Shown here one piece after another: positions 7,584 to 19,946 of a DNA stretch of 64,000 nt; the stretch's first letter is position 1; each line of letters begins with the position of its first letter. Both the position numbers and the translations under genes were made by a program. Under the pieces are notes generated by a model. The model was not told the DNA's origin. It did no database searches and was given only the letters and a program-made list of their open reading frames with translations. Source of the DNA: Mycobacterium sp. 1164966.3 (GTDB lineage Bacteria; Actinomycetota; Actinomycetes; Mycobacteriales; Mycobacteriaceae). The stretch is from the NCBI RefSeq assembly GCF_001665395.1, contig NZ_LZSG01000024.1:1-64000 (forward strand), written 5' to 3'.

Positions 7584-8366
7584 GTGCTCGAGGTGATCGA
7601 CAAAGGGGCCTGCACCGACGCGCATCCGGTGCCGCTGCTGTTCGTACACGGCGGTTGGCACGGCGCATGGTGTTGGGAGCATTTTCTGGACTACTTCGCA
7701 GCCGAGGGCTACCGCGCCGTTGCGCTGAGCCTGCGGGGACACGGGGCGAGCCCCACCGACAAGCCACTGCACGCGGTTTCCATCGCCGACTACGTCGACG
7801 ACGTACGCGCCACGGCCGGCGAGCTGGGCGGGCCGGTGCTGATCGGTCATTCCCTGGGCGGCTACGTGATCCAGCGCTACCTGGAAGACCGCGATGCCCC
7901 GGCTGCGGTGTTGGTGGGTTCCCTGCCGCCGCGAGGCGTGCTCGGCGCGGCACTGCGGGTCTGGCGCCGTCGCCCGTGGCTTTCCGTGCAGTCGTTCGGC
8001 GACCCCACGTTGGTCAAGTTCCTCAGCAGCCCGGCCCGTGCTCGCGAATACCTCTTCTGCGCGGACACGCCCGAAACCATCGTCGAATCCTGCTGGAACC
8101 GCACCGGCGGCGAAAGCATCCGCGCCGCGATGAGGGATCCGATGTTTCGCCGCGTCAAGACCGAGCGGGTGACGACTCCGATTCTGGTCCTGGGCGCCGT
8201 GCACGACGGCTTCGTCAGCGTCGGCGCCGTGCGTGCCACCGCACGCGCCTACCGGACCGAACCGGAGTTCTTCTTTATGGGACACAACATGATGCTCGAA
8301 CCCGGCTGGGCCGACGTGGCCGGACACATCCACAGCTGGTTACAGACACGCGGCCTGACGAGCTGA
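7584..8366 (+). CDS. Alpha/beta-hydrolase fold protein
   Basis: The predicted 260-residue cytosolic enzyme has the alpha/beta-hydrolase hallmarks: an HGGWHG oxyanion segment at about 22-27, the nucleophile elbow GHSLGG with Ser90, a late GAVHDGF that can supply the acid, and MGHNMMLEP with the likely catalytic His. This fits an esterase, lipase or C-C hydrolase; the substrate is unknown. The frame is open from a GTG at 7488, and an ATG occurs at 7557. GTG 7584 is preferred because AAGGGAG (7570-7576) is well placed and the family N terminus begins there. I do not recall this gene between ffh and the helicase in M. tuberculosis, so it may be an insertion. The helicase gene follows in the same direction after about 90 bases. 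Confidence 0.82.
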   Translation: MLEVIDKGACTDAHPVPLLFVHGGWHGAWCWEHFLDYFAAEGYRAVALSLRGHGASPTDKPLHAVSIADYVDDVRATAGELGGPVLIGHSLGGYVIQRYLEDRDAPAAVLVGSLPPRGVLGAALRVWRRRPWLSVQSFGDPTLVKFLSSPARAREYLFCADTPETIVESCWNRTGGESIRAAMRDPMFRRVKTERVTTPILVLGAVHDGFVSVGAVRATARAYRTEPEFFFMGHNMMLEPGWADVAGHIHSWLQTRGLTS

Positions 8367-8458
8367 CTCACCTCGCTGCCGCAGCGAAAAGCGTTGCCGT
8401 GCTACATTTCACAGCCGCGGCCTCACCGGGTGGCCGCTCCGAGAATTGGGGGGATTCG

Positions 8459-10168
8459 TTGTCGCTGCAGGCTGTCAGCCGCACGGATCCCGAAGAGACG
8501 TTGCGCGGTTGGCAGCGTCGCGCCCTGGTCAAGTACCTGGCGGCCCAGCCGCGCGATTTCCTGGCCGTGGCCACGCCGGGCTCCGGCAAGACGACGTTCG
8601 CGCTGCGGGTGGCCGGCGAACTGCTCGGCCATCGCGCGGTCGAACAGATCACCGTCGTCGTGCCCACCGAGCACCTCAAAGTTCAATGGGCACAAGCCGC
8701 TTGGCGGCACGGCCTGGCGCTGGACCCCAGATTCTCCAACTCCAACGCCCGGCACTCGCCGGAGTATCACGGCGTGCTGGTCACCTACGCCCAGGTCGCG
8801 TCGCATCCGACGCTGCACCGGGTGCGAACCGAGCAGCGCAGGACCCTGGTCGTCTTCGACGAGATCCACCACGGCGGCGACGCCAAGACCTGGGGCGATG
8901 CCATCCGCGAAGCCTTCAGCGACGCCGCCCGCCGACTTGCCTTGACGGGCACGCCCTTTCGCAGCGACGACAGCCCCATCCCGTTCGTGCGCTACGAGCC
9001 GGGGCCCGACGGGGTGCTGCGGTCGCAGGCCGACCACAGTTATGGCTACGCTGAAGCGCTGGCCGACGGCGTGGTCCGGCCCGTGGTGTTCCTCGCCTAC
9101 TCCGGCCAGGCACGCTGGCGAGACAGCGCGGGCGAAGAGCACACGGCCCGGCTGGGTGAGCCCCTGTCCGCCGAGCAGACCGCACGAGCGTGGCGCACAG
9201 CACTGGACCCGGCCGGCGAATGGATGCCGGCGGTGATCGCAGCGGCCGATCAACGACTGAGCCAGCTGCGCGCGCATGTTCCCGACGCCGGTGCCATGAT
9301 CATCGCCTCCGACCGGACCGCCGCCCGCGCCTATGCTCGTCTGCTGGCGACGCTCACCGCAGAAGAGCCGACGGTGGTGCTGTCCGACGACCCCGGATCG
9401 TCCTCGCGCATCAGCCAATTCGCGGACAGCACGAGTCGTTGGCTGGTCGCGGTGCGGATGGTCTCCGAAGGCGTCGACGTGCCGCGGCTATCGGTCGGCA
9501 TCTATGCCACCAGCGCGTCGACGCCGCTATTCTTCGCGCAGGCCATCGGGCGGTTCGTGCGGTCGCGCCGCCCGGGGGAAACCGCGAGCATCTTCGTGCC
9601 GTCGGTGCCCAACCTGCTGCAGCTGGCGAGCGAGCTGGAGGCCCAACGCGACCACGTGCTCGGCGAACCGCATCGCGATGCCGGCGATGCCGCTGTCGAT
9701 GATCGGCGCACTCAAACCGAGATGGACGACACTCAGCAGAGCTTCACCGCGTTGGGAGCCGACGCCGAACTGGACCAGGTCATCTTCGACGGATCCTCGT
9801 TCGGCACCGCCACCCCGGCCGGAAGCGACGAGGAGGCAGACTACCTCGGCATCCCGGGACTGCTCGACGCCGAGCAGATGCGCGCCCTACTGCACCGCCG
9901 CCAGGACGAGCAGCTGCAAAAGCGGGCCCGGCTCGAGCGCCAGTCAGGCTCACCGGCGGCGCTGACGACGCACGGCCAGCTGCGTGAGCTGCGCCGCGAA
10001 CTCAATGCGCTGGTGTCGATCGCGCATCACCGCACCGGCAAACCACACGGCTGGATCCACAGCGAACTGCGCCGCCGCTGCGGCGGGCCGCCGATCGCGG
10101 CAGCGAGCAGCGAACAGCTCAAAGCCCGTATCGACGCTGTGCGGCAACTCAATTCGGAGCGGCGGTGA
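8459..10168 (+). CDS. Superfamily 2 DEAD/DEAH-like helicase or nucleic-acid translocase
   Basis: Translation from TTG 8459, four bases after a G-rich ribosome site (GGGGGGA), gives 569 residues; GTG 8399 would give 589. Helicase motifs are clear: Walker A TPGSGKTT (about 39-46), DEIHH at 134-138, LTGTPFR (162-168), and in the second RecA domain an SEGVDVP segment and the arginine-finger motif QAIGRFVRSRR. A charged helical C-terminal tail follows. It is the positional counterpart of M. tuberculosis Rv2917, which is annotated only as a conserved Ala/Arg-rich protein. This architecture resembles restriction-type or DNA-repair translocases, but no nuclease or methylase gene is adjacent. Its stop is three bases from the convergent glnD stop. 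Confidence 0.85.
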   Translation: MSLQAVSRTDPEETLRGWQRRALVKYLAAQPRDFLAVATPGSGKTTFALRVAGELLGHRAVEQITVVVPTEHLKVQWAQAAWRHGLALDPRFSNSNARHSPEYHGVLVTYAQVASHPTLHRVRTEQRRTLVVFDEIHHGGDAKTWGDAIREAFSDAARRLALTGTPFRSDDSPIPFVRYEPGPDGVLRSQADHSYGYAEALADGVVRPVVFLAYSGQARWRDSAGEEHTARLGEPLSAEQTARAWRTALDPAGEWMPAVIAAADQRLSQLRAHVPDAGAMIIASDRTAARAYARLLATLTAEEPTVVLSDDPGSSSRISQFADSTSRWLVAVRMVSEGVDVPRLSVGIYATSASTPLFFAQAIGRFVRSRRPGETASIFVPSVPNLLQLASELEAQRDHVLGEPHRDAGDAAVDDRRTQTEMDDTQQSFTALGADAELDQVIFDGSSFGTATPAGSDEEADYLGIPGLLDAEQMRALLHRRQDEQLQKRARLERQSGSPAALTTHGQLRELRRELNALVSIAHHRTGKPHGWIHSELRRRCGGPPIAAASSEQLKARIDAVRQLNSERR

Positions 10169-10171
10169 CGG

Positions 10172-12589
10172 TCAGCTCGCTACCGCGCCCAGCGCGGCGA
10201 GCAGGTGCTCGTTGACCATGGTTTGCACGTCGGCGCCGGGTTCCTCGGGCAGCACCACGCAGAACACGTCGGCCGCCGTCGAGCCGAAGGTGTTGACCTT
10301 CGCCCAGACGATGTCGGCTCCGGCACGCTCCAGTGCCCGGGTGAGCAGCGCGAGCAGACCCGGCCGGTCCGTCGCGCGGACTTCGACGATCGGCTGGCCG
10401 GGCGTCGCGGTGTCGAACCAGAGGATGCGCGGCGGGGCCGTCGGCCGTGTCACAGGCACCCCCGCCTGCACTTCCCCAGCCCGGCCGGACGCGGCGGCGG
10501 CCGCCTCAACGTCGCGCTCCTCCAAAGTGCCCAAGACGTCGATGTCGCCGGCAAGGGCACCGACGAACTGCTGACGCAGCAGGTCGGCCGCGGCCGGTGC
10601 ACCGAAATGCGGCGACACCACGAACTCGGTGATCGCGACCCCTTCGGAGACGTTCACCAAGGCCGAATGCACGCCCAGGGAATTCAGCGCCAGTACCGCG
10701 GCGGCTTTGGACACCAACCCCCGTTGGTCCGGGGCGACCATCACGGCGTGGTACATCCGCTCGCCGTCGCCCGGCTTGATCTCCACGTGCACGCCATTGT
10801 TGACCGCAAGTGAAAGATAGTGCGGCGCAGTCGGTTCGGCCTGCGGCAAGGCCTCGCCCGCCATCACCAGCTGGCAACGGCGGACCAAGTTCTCGACCAA
10901 CGATGCCTTCCAGTCGCTCCACACTCCGGGGCCGGTGGCCTTCGAGTCCGCCTCGGTCATCGCGTGCAACACCTCGAGTAACAGCGGGTCCCCGCCGATG
11001 GCCTGCGATACGTACTCGATGGTTTGGGGATCGTTCAGGTCGCTTCGGGTGGCCACCACCGGCAGCAGCAGGTGATAGCGGACCAGCTTCGAAAGCATCT
11101 CGATGTCCGGGGGCGACATGCCCAGCCGCTGACCGATCTGGACGGCCAGCTCCGACCCCAGCACACTGTGATCGTCGCTGCGGCCCTTGCCGATATCGTG
11201 CAGCAGCGCGCCCAGCGCCAGCAGATCGGGTCGCCCCACCCGGGTGGCCAGCGGCGCCGCCTGCACGGCGGTCTCGACCAGATGACGGTCCACCGTCCAC
11301 TTATGGGCGATATCCCGCGGCGGAAGGTCGCGGATCGCGTCCCATTCCGGCAGCAGCTGGCTCCAGAGTCCGGTGCGGTCCAGCGCTTCGATCGTCCCGA
11401 CGACGGCCGGCCCGGCACCGAGCACGACGAGAAAGTCGTCCAGTGCCTGGCGCGGCCAGGGTGACTTTAACCGGGCCGCGCTGTTGGCAAGATGCGTGAG
11501 GGTGGCTGCGGCAATGGGCAATCCGGTCGACGCCGACGCCGCGGCCACCCGCAGCACCAGACCGGGATCGCTTTCCGGTTTGGCGTCGCGGGCCAGCACG
11601 ACTTCCCCGGCGTACTCGACAACGCCTTCGGCCAGCGGTCGGCGTTTCGGGCGCCGCATCAGGGCCGACACGCCGCGCCGCGGCAACGCGTTGGCGGCGG
11701 TCCGCAGCCCGGTTTCAGCCTCGTAGCTGATGGTGCGGGCGGCGTGGGACAGCATGCGGGAAAGGTCGAACCTGTCACCGATATGCAGCGCCGCGCTGAT
11801 CTCGTCGCCGAATTGGGCCAGCAGGATGTCGCCCCCGCGGCCGGAAACGCGGTGCAGCTCGGTGCGCACGTCGAGCAGCGTCCGGTATGCATCGTCCAGC
11901 GAGCCGGCCGCCGCGTCGGCGTTGTGCGCGCGATGGCGGTCGACCAGCTGGGCCACCGCCAGCGCGTCGAGCAACTGGGCGTCGCGCAGGCCGCCGCGCC
12001 CCAACTTCAGGTCCGGCTCGGCGCGGTGTGCGATCCGGAAACAGCGACGCCAGCGAGCCTGCGTCATTTCGATGAGTTCGTCCATCCGGGTGCGGATTCC
12101 GCTGCGCCACTGCCGCCGCACCCCGGCGATCACCTCGGTCGACAACTGCTCGTCGCCGGCAATGTGGCGCGCATCCAGCATGCCCAGGGCGGCGGTCATG
12201 TCGGAATTGGCGGTACTCAGGGCCTCACTGACGGTCCGCACACTGTGGTCGAGCCGAATGTTGGCGTCCCACAGCGGATACCACAGCTTGTCGGCGACGT
12301 CGCCCAGCACGTCGGCGGGCTTGCCGTCGTGCACCAGCATCAGGTCCAGATCCGAGTACGGCAGCAGCTCCCGGCGGCCCAGCCCACCGATCCCGACGAT
12401 CGCGAAGCCACTGGTGTCGGTGATCCCGATCTCGGCCGCCTTGGCCCTCAGCCAGGACTCGTGCAGATCCAGCAGTGCTTGCCGCAACTCGGCCGAATCA
12501 AGTTCGCGGTGCTCAGGTGCCAGCAGCTTGCGTCGCGCGGCAGCCAAATCAGTTGCTGCGCAAGCACTTCCTATTTCCGGACCCTCCAA
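10172..12589 (-). CDS. glnD: Bifunctional PII uridylyl/adenylyl-transferase and removing enzyme GlnD
   Basis: The 805-residue cytosolic enzyme modifies and de-modifies PII (GlnB) according to glutamine. The N-terminal nucleotidyltransferase site reads [15 protein letters not shown] with Asp80 and Asp82. A central HD phosphohydrolase site reads [15 protein letters not shown]. Two ACT domains for glutamine sensing ([14 protein letters not shown] and [16 protein letters not shown]) fill the last 190 residues. In actinobacteria the GlnD reaction on PII is adenylylation. It is the third gene of amt-glnB-glnD, 30 bases after glnB. The TTG at 12589 is the first in-frame start and has no clear ribosome site; TTG 12547 is an alternative, so the exact N terminus is uncertain. 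Confidence 0.93.
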   Translation of the reverse strand: MEGPEIGSACAATDLAAARRKLLAPEHRELDSAELRQALLDLHESWLRAKAAEIGITDTSGFAIVGIGGLGRRELLPYSDLDLMLVHDGKPADVLGDVADKLWYPLWDANIRLDHSVRTVSEALSTANSDMTAALGMLDARHIAGDEQLSTEVIAGVRRQWRSGIRTRMDELIEMTQARWRRCFRIAHRAEPDLKLGRGGLRDAQLLDALAVAQLVDRHRAHNADAAAGSLDDAYRTLLDVRTELHRVSGRGGDILLAQFGDEISAALHIGDRFDLSRMLSHAARTISYEAETGLRTAANALPRRGVSALMRRPKRRPLAEGVVEYAGEVVLARDAKPESDPGLVLRVAAASASTGLPIAAATLTHLANSAARLKSPWPRQALDDFLVVLGAGPAVVGTIEALDRTGLWSQLLPEWDAIRDLPPRDIAHKWTVDRHLVETAVQAAPLATRVGRPDLLALGALLHDIGKGRSDDHSVLGSELAVQIGQRLGMSPPDIEMLSKLVRYHLLLPVVATRSDLNDPQTIEYVSQAIGGDPLLLEVLHAMTEADSKATGPGVWSDWKASLVENLVRRCQLVMAGEALPQAEPTAPHYLSLAVNNGVHVEIKPGDGERMYHAVMVAPDQRGLVSKAAAVLALNSLGVHSALVNVSEGVAITEFVVSPHFGAPAAADLLRQQFVGALAGDIDVLGTLEERDVEAAAAASGRAGEVQAGVPVTRPTAPPRILWFDTATPGQPIVEVRATDRPGLLALLTRALERAGADIVWAKVNTFGSTAADVFCVVLPEEPGADVQTMVNEHLLAALGAVAS

Positions 12590-12619
12590 TCGAGATGCGC
12601 CGCCCGGCGCGGTCCACCG

Positions 12620-14403
<1,784 letters not shown>

Positions 14404-14484
14404 TCGCAATCACCTCCGGTCGGCCCCGAAAACAGGCGTCAGACACGTGCCTGACGACCTGATCCAGAACCTTGCGCAATGGTT

Positions 14485-14522
14485 GTTTCGGCAATACAGC
14501 CACCATGTTTCGGCGGTATTAA
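14485..14522 (-). promoter_or_regulatory. Candidate GlnR operator upstream of amt-glnB-glnD
   Basis: Read on the minus strand, the site is TTAAT-n6-GAAAC-n6-GCTGT-n6-GAAAC. Both GAAAC boxes are exact and stand exactly 22 bases apart, as in the actinobacterial GlnR a/b-site consensus gTnAC-n6-GaAAC-n6-gTnAC-n6-GaAAC. The gTnAC halves are degenerate. It lies about 80-120 bases upstream of the amt GTG. Confidence 0.6.
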
Positions 14523-14544
14523 CGTCGCTCTCGGGCGCCCTGAT

Positions 14545-15834
14545 TCAGCCCAGCAGCGCGTCTACGAAGGCGGCGGGCTCGAACGGCGCCAGATCGTCCG
14601 GCCCTTCGCCGAGTCCGACCAGCTTCACCGGCACCCCCAGCTCTTGCTGCACGCGGAAAACGATGCCGCCCTTGGCCGTTCCATCGAGCTTGGTCAGTAC
14701 GGCGCCGGTGATGTCAACGACCTCGGCGAACACCCGCGCCTGCGCCAGCCCGTTCTGGCCGATGGTGGCGTCGAGCACCAACAGCACCTCGTCGACTGCC
14801 GCGCGGCGGGTAACGACACGCTTGACCTTCCCGAGTTCGTCCATCAGCCCCACCTTGGTGTGCAATCGCCCGGCGGTGTCGATGACCACAACGTCGGCGC
14901 CGGCCGCGATGCCCTTGTCGACGGCGTCGAACGCCACCGACGCCGGGTCGGCGCCTTCGGCTCCGCGCACCACCTCGGCGCCCACCCGGACAGCCCAGGT
15001 CTGCAGCTGATCGGCCGCGGCGGCCCGGAAGGTGTCGGCGGCGCCCAGCACGACGCGGCGGCCGTCGGCCACCAGCACCCGCGCCAGCTTGCCGACGGTC
15101 GTCGTCTTGCCGGTGCCGTTCACCCCGACCACGAGCAGCACCGACGGATGGTCGGCGTGTGGCAGCGCCCGGATCGAGCGGTCCATACCGGGCTGCAGCT
15201 CGTCGATCAGCACGTCGCGCAGCACTGCGCGGGCGTCGGCTTCGGTACGCACGCTGCTGCTGGCCAACCGGCTGCGCAGTGCCGACACCACCGATTCGGT
15301 GACCACCGGGCCCAGATCGGCGACCAGCAGGGTGTCCTCGACGTCCTGCCACGATTCCTCGTCGAGATCCCCGCCGCCGATCAGGCCCAGCACGCTGCGG
15401 CCGAGTGCGTTCTGTGATTTGGCCAGGCGCCCGCGCAGGCGTTCCAATCGGCCTTCGGGCGGCGCGATCGCCTCGATTTCGAGCTGCTCGGGGGCCTCGG
15501 CTTCCGGTGGGGCCAGCGTCTCGGCCTCCGGCTCGAACTCGGGAAGCAGAACATCGGAGATCGTGCGTTTGGGCGCGTCGCGGGGAATGGTCGCGTCGTC
15601 GCCGACCGCGGGCAGGCCGCTGGTGTCGATGCGGTCCTCGACAGGGGTGGCCGTCTGGCTGAAGGTGATGCCCGACGACGCCTGATAGCCGCCCGAACGG
15701 TCGATAGCCTCGGTCTGCGGCCGCGCCGAGAGGCTGATCCGCCGCCGTCGGTAGAGCACCAGTCCCACGACCAGCGCGGCGACGATTACCAGGGCGGCGA
15801 TGACCGCGATGGCGATCCACAGACCTTCCGACAC
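14545..15834 (-). CDS. ftsY: Signal recognition particle receptor FtsY
   Basis: The 429-residue SRP receptor GTPase recruits Ffh-ribosome complexes to the membrane. It has an N-terminal transmembrane helix (about 5-28) followed by a basic stretch, as in other actinobacterial FtsY proteins. A long acidic, Pro/Glu-rich linker (about 30-140) follows, then the NG GTPase domain. GTPase motifs are GVNGTGKTTTVGKL, DTFRAAAADQL, DTAGRL, TKLDG and GLGEGPDDL. The GTG start at 15834 has AAGGAT about eight bases upstream. It lies downstream of smc in the same direction with a 154-bp spacer, so it may have its own promoter. The partner gene ffh is in the same window. Confidence 0.95.
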   Translation of the reverse strand: MSEGLWIAIAVIAALVIVAALVVGLVLYRRRRISLSARPQTEAIDRSGGYQASSGITFSQTATPVEDRIDTSGLPAVGDDATIPRDAPKRTISDVLLPEFEPEAETLAPPEAEAPEQLEIEAIAPPEGRLERLRGRLAKSQNALGRSVLGLIGGGDLDEESWQDVEDTLLVADLGPVVTESVVSALRSRLASSSVRTEADARAVLRDVLIDELQPGMDRSIRALPHADHPSVLLVVGVNGTGKTTTVGKLARVLVADGRRVVLGAADTFRAAAADQLQTWAVRVGAEVVRGAEGADPASVAFDAVDKGIAAGADVVVIDTAGRLHTKVGLMDELGKVKRVVTRRAAVDEVLLVLDATIGQNGLAQARVFAEVVDITGAVLTKLDGTAKGGIVFRVQQELGVPVKLVGLGEGPDDLAPFEPAAFVDALLG

Positions 15835-15988
15835 GCTGACAATCCTTTCAGCCGTGGGTGACTCCGGCGCTCGTGGGGTTGCCGGCGTTCAGTCTGAATC
15901 GTCGGCGGAGGAATCGGCCGGAACCCCGCCCTGCCGTCACCCGCAAAGCCGTGCGTTCACACTAATAGCCATCACGTTCACACGAGAC

Positions 15989-18900
15989 TTACGAGGAAGT
16001 AGAGGCCAACTGGTCAACCTCTTGGCCACGCATCCGCTGCGAGATCACCGCGGTGATGCCGTCGCCCTGCATGGTCACGCCATACAGCGCGTCAGCGACC
16101 TCCATCGTGGGCTTCTGGTGCGTGATGATGATCAGCTGCGAATGGGCCCGCAGCTGTTCGAACAGGCCCAGCAGGCGGCGCAGGTTCATGTCGTCCAGCG
16201 CGGCCTCCACCTCGTCCATGATGTAGAACGGCGACGGCCGGGCCCGGAAGATGGCCACTAGCATCGCCACCGCCGTCAGCGCCTTCTCGCCGCCGGACAG
16301 CAAAGACAGGCGGGTGATCTTCTTGCCGGGCGGACGCGCCTCCACCTCAATACCGGTGGCGAGCATGTCGTCCGGGTCGGTCAGCCGCAGCCGGCCTTCG
16401 CCGCCGGGGAACAGCGAGGCGAACACGCCCCGGAATTCGCGCTCCACGTCGGTGAACGCGTCGCTGAATACCTGCAGGATGCGCGCGTCGACGTCGGCGA
16501 CCACGTCGAGCAGGTCTTTGCGGGCGGCCTTGACGTCCTCGAGCTGGGTGGACAGGAAGTTGTAGCGCTCCTCCAGCGCAGCAAACTCCTCCAGCGCCAG
16601 CGGATTCACCCTGCCCAGCTCCGCCAGTTCACGCTCGGCGCGTTTGGCCCGCCGCTCCTGGCTCGGCCGGTCGAATGGCATCGGAGCCGGTGCGACCACC
16701 TGTTCGCCGCGCTCGCGGGCCTGCTCGAATTCGGCCATCTCGAGTTCGGTCGGTGGCAGTGCGACGTGGGGGCCGTACTCGGCGACCAGGTCGTCGGGCG
16801 CCATGCCGAACTGCTCGAGAACCATTTGCTCCAGCTGCTCGATTCGCAGGGCCGCCTGCGCGTTGGCCACCTCGTCGCGATGCAGCGAATCGGTCAGCGT
16901 GGCCACCCGCGCGGTCAGAGCGTTCACCTCGCCGCGGACCGCCACCAGCGCCTCGGACCGCTGCCGGCGTTCGGCAGCCAGTGCGTCGCGCATCCCCGAC
17001 GCCGCCTCGACCACCTGGTCCAGCCGCGCAGCCAGCAGCCGTCCGGCATCGGCAACCGCCGCGGCCACGGCGGCCGCGTGTAGCCGTGCGGCGTGGGCCT
17101 GTTGGGCCCGCACCCGCGCCTCGCGTTCGGCGGCGGCCGTCCGGCGCAGCGAATCCGCGCGTCCGCGTACGGCATTGGCTCTTTCTTCTGCCGTCCGCAC
17201 TGCCAGCCGGGCTTCGACTTCGGCGCCGCGGGCGGCTTCGGCGGCAGCAGCGATCTCTTGCCGGTCGACCGGCTCGACGTCATGCACCTGTTGGGTCGCT
17301 TCGGCGTTGCGCAGCCGGGTCTCGAGTTCGACGACTTCCTGCAGGGTCGCGGCGCGGGCGGCTTCCAATTCCTCCCGCTGCCGCAACAACCGGCTGCACT
17401 CCTCGTCGGCCGCGCGCGCGTCCTGGCCGAGCCGGCCGAGCTGCTCGTACATCGCCGAGATGGCGGTGTCGGATTCGTTGAGCGCGGCCAACGCCTGCTC
17501 AGCCGAGTTCTGCCGGGCCGTCTGCTCGGCCAGCGCGCCGGACAACGCCGCGCTCAGTTGCGCCACCTGGGCCTCAGCAGCGGCGAGCTCGCCACCGGCC
17601 TTGTCGATCTCCGACGTGACCTCCAGCGTGGAAAGCTTGCGGTCCGAACCACCGCTCACCCAGCCGGCCCCCACCAGGTCGCCGTCGACGGTCACGGCAC
17701 GCAGTTGCGGCTGGATTGCCACCAGATCCAGGGCCGCGCCCAAGTCGGCGACCACCGCCACTCCGGACAGCATGGCGACCATCGCGCCGCGCAGCCGCGG
17801 GGGTGCCTCGATCAGGTCCAGCGCCCACAGTGCCCCGCCGGGTAGTTCGGCGACCGGTCGCTGCTCGGGGGCCGGCCAGTCGCCCAGCACCAGCGCCGCA
17901 CGGCCCGCGTCGGCTTGCTTGAGCGCGGCAACCGCTCCGCGGGCGGCGCCGAGGCTGGCCGCGGCCAGCGCGTCGGCCGCCGATCCGAGCACGGCGGCCA
18001 ATGCCGCTTCATAGCCTGCGCGCACTTTCACCAGCTTGGCGATTGGCCCGAGAAGCCCTGCGCCGCTGTGGTTCTCGGTGAGCCACGCCGCGCCGTCCTT
18101 GCGTTCGAGCCCAACCGACAGCGCATCGATGCGGGCCCGCAGCGACGCCACCTCGCGTTCGGCCGTCCGCTCGGCGGCCTGTAGTTCGACGACGCGTTCG
18201 TCGGCCAGCCGCAGTGCGGCTACCGTCCGCTCGTGGTGCTCGTCGAGGCCGGCCTCGCCCTGGTCGAGTTCACCGACCTTGCCCTGCACGGTCTCGAACT
18301 CCGCTCGGGTCTGCTGGGCCCGGGCGGCGGCCTCCTCGATGCGCTCGGACAATTGCCCGACGCTGTCGTCGATCGATTCGACGCGCGCGCGCATCGTCTC
18401 GGCCTGGCCGGCAAGCCGCGCCAGCCCCTCCCGCCGGTCCGCCTCGGCCCGGACCGCCGCCAGATGCGCCCGGTCCGCCTCGGCGGCGCGGGCCTCCCGG
18501 TCGGCCAATTCCGTCCGGGCGGCCTCCAGCCGGTTGCGCGCCGCGGCCAGCTCAGCCAGCAGTTGCCGCTCGGCAATCTCCACCTGCTGCGCCTCGGCTT
18601 CCAATTCTTCAGGTTTTCGGGGATTGGTGTCGCTGCTGGTCACCGGCTCGACGTCCAGGTGCTGGGCCCGTTCGGTCGCGATGCGCACCGTGGCGCCCAC
18701 CCGTTCGGCCAGGGCCGACAGCCCGAACCAGGTGTGTTGCACCGAGTCGGCCCGCTGCGACAGCGACACCGCCGCTTCTTCGTGGGCGGCCAGCTCCTCG
18801 GAGGCCAACGTCAGCCGGGCCGCCACCTCGTCGTGCTCGCGCCGCATCGCTTCCTCGGCCTCGAAGATCGCGTTCCGCTCTGCCTGCCGGCTGACCATGT

Positions 18901-19597
18901 CATCGGCGGCCAGCCGCAGCCGGGCGTCCCGCAAGTCGGCCTGGATTCTTGCGGCCCGCTGTGCCATTTCGGCTTGACGCCCGAGCGGTTTGAGCTGGCG
19001 CCGCAGCTCGGTGGTCAGATCGGTGAGCCGGGCGAGATTGGCCGACATCGCGTCGAGTTTGCGCAGCGCCTTTTCCTTGCGCTTGCGATGCTTGAGCACC
19101 CCGGCGGCTTCTTCGATGAACGCCCGGCGATCCTCGGGCCGCGACTGCAGGATTTCGTCGAGCTTGCCCTGCCCGACGATGACATGCATCTCGCGCCCGA
19201 TCCCGGAGTCGCTGAGCAATTCCTGGACATCCATCAAACGGCAACTGCTGCCGTTGATTTCGTATTCGCTGGCGCCGTCGCGGAACATCCTGCGGGTGAT
19301 CGACACCTCGGAGTAGTCGATCGGCAGCGCGTTGTCGGAGTTGTCGATGGTGACGGTGACCTCGGCGCGGCCCAGCGGGGCACGCGACGAGGTGCCGGCG
19401 AAGATGACGTCCTCCATCTTCCCGCCGCGCAGCGTCTTTGCTCCCTGCTCCCCCATCACCCAGGCCAGGGCGTCGACGACATTGGATTTGCCGGAGCCGT
19501 TAGGCCCGACGACGGCGGTGATGCCGGGCTCGAAACGCAGAGTCGTCGGCGAGGCGAAGGACTTGAAGCCCTTCAGCGTCAGACTCTTGAGGTACAC
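15989..19597 (-). CDS. smc: Chromosome segregation ATPase SMC
   Basis: The 1202-residue structural-maintenance-of-chromosomes protein forms a homodimeric ring that organises and segregates the chromosome. The N-terminal head has Walker A GPNGSGKS (31-38). Two long coiled coils rich in Ala, Glu, Arg and Gln flank a hinge at about 510-660. The C-terminal head has the ABC signature LSGGEK (from 1100) and Walker [14 protein letters not shown] (Asp1128, Glu1129). Full length is close to M. tuberculosis Smc (about 1205), so the gene is intact. The start is GTG 19597; no strong ribosome site is seen, which may mean coupling to the acyP gene 67 bases upstream. The kleisin partners ScpA and ScpB are not encoded in this window. 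Confidence 0.96.
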   Translation of the reverse strand: MYLKSLTLKGFKSFASPTTLRFEPGITAVVGPNGSGKSNVVDALAWVMGEQGAKTLRGGKMEDVIFAGTSSRAPLGRAEVTVTIDNSDNALPIDYSEVSITRRMFRDGASEYEINGSSCRLMDVQELLSDSGIGREMHVIVGQGKLDEILQSRPEDRRAFIEEAAGVLKHRKRKEKALRKLDAMSANLARLTDLTTELRRQLKPLGRQAEMAQRAARIQADLRDARLRLAADDMVSRQAERNAIFEAEEAMRREHDEVAARLTLASEELAAHEEAAVSLSQRADSVQHTWFGLSALAERVGATVRIATERAQHLDVEPVTSSDTNPRKPEELEAEAQQVEIAERQLLAELAAARNRLEAARTELADREARAAEADRAHLAAVRAEADRREGLARLAGQAETMRARVESIDDSVGQLSERIEEAAARAQQTRAEFETVQGKVGELDQGEAGLDEHHERTVAALRLADERVVELQAAERTAEREVASLRARIDALSVGLERKDGAAWLTENHSGAGLLGPIAKLVKVRAGYEAALAAVLGSAADALAAASLGAARGAVAALKQADAGRAALVLGDWPAPEQRPVAELPGGALWALDLIEAPPRLRGAMVAMLSGVAVVADLGAALDLVAIQPQLRAVTVDGDLVGAGWVSGGSDRKLSTLEVTSEIDKAGGELAAAEAQVAQLSAALSGALAEQTARQNSAEQALAALNESDTAISAMYEQLGRLGQDARAADEECSRLLRQREELEAARAATLQEVVELETRLRNAEATQQVHDVEPVDRQEIAAAAEAARGAEVEARLAVRTAEERANAVRGRADSLRRTAAAEREARVRAQQAHAARLHAAAVAAAVADAGRLLAARLDQVVEAASGMRDALAAERRQRSEALVAVRGEVNALTARVATLTDSLHRDEVANAQAALRIEQLEQMVLEQFGMAPDDLVAEYGPHVALPPTELEMAEFEQARERGEQVVAPAPMPFDRPSQERRAKRAERELAELGRVNPLALEEFAALEERYNFLSTQLEDVKAARKDLLDVVADVDARILQVFSDAFTDVEREFRGVFASLFPGGEGRLRLTDPDDMLATGIEVEARPPGKKITRLSLLSGGEKALTAVAMLVAIFRARPSPFYIMDEVEAALDDMNLRRLLGLFEQLRAHSQLIIITHQKPTMEVADALYGVTMQGDGITAVISQRMRGQEVDQLASTSS

Positions 19598-19625
19598 GAG
19601 GGGCCAGATTACCGCTGGACCAGAT

Positions 19626-19671
19626 GGCGGTGACCCGGCGCGCCCGGCTTCGCCGCGCTTCCGATCACCGC
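19626..19671. repeat. Copy of the GCGGCGAAGCCGGGCGC intergenic repeat (inverted)
   Basis: Read on the minus strand this contains GATCGGAAGCGCGGCG, then AAGCCGGGCGCG. It matches the repeats at 22128-22170 and 45412-45516. It runs from the smc-acyP spacer into the acyP stop codon. Confidence 0.7.
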
Positions 19672-19946
19672 TCCACGAAGCCGGTGAACCGCTCCCGCGC
19701 CTGCGACCAGTCGGCGACGACCTTGTCGACTTTGCCGGGTGTGCTGCCGCCCTGCAGCAGTTGCAGCAATTTCTCGCAGGCCTCGCGCGGCCCCTGGGCG
19801 ATCACCAGCACCCGGCCGTCATCCTGGTTCGCGGCATACCCGGTAAGACCCAGCGCCAACGCACGGCACCGGGTCCACCAGCGGAAGCCCACTCCCTGAA
19901 CCCAGCCGTGCACCCAGGCGGTGAGCCGGACGTCACCTTCCGGCAT
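19665..19946 (-). CDS. acyP: Acylphosphatase
   Basis: This 93-residue small cytosolic enzyme hydrolyses the carboxyl-phosphate bond of acyl phosphates. The active-site arginine lies in GVGFRWW (Arg22) and the catalytic asparagine in [10 protein letters not shown] (Asn40), both in the standard spacing. Length and fold match the acylphosphatase family. The ATG at 19944-19946 overlaps the end of the upstream osmC-type gene by 14 bases, so the two are coupled. The position before smc matches M. tuberculosis Rv2922A. The 3' end runs into a dispersed intergenic repeat. Confidence 0.94.
   Translation of the reverse strand: MPEGDVRLTAWVHGWVQGVGFRWWTRCRALALGLTGYAANQDDGRVLVIAQGPREACEKLLQLLQGGSTPGKVDKVVADWSQARERFTGFVER

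Noticed and set aside
5700..8333. 877-codon frame extending ffh far upstream
   Set aside because: The family N terminus (MFESLSDRL) starts at GTG 7280; the rest overlaps the spacer and the divergent hydrolase gene.
16644..18014. 456-codon plus-strand Ser/Ala/Arg-rich frame inside smc
   Set aside because: It mirrors the coiled-coil coding region in another frame and has no start context.
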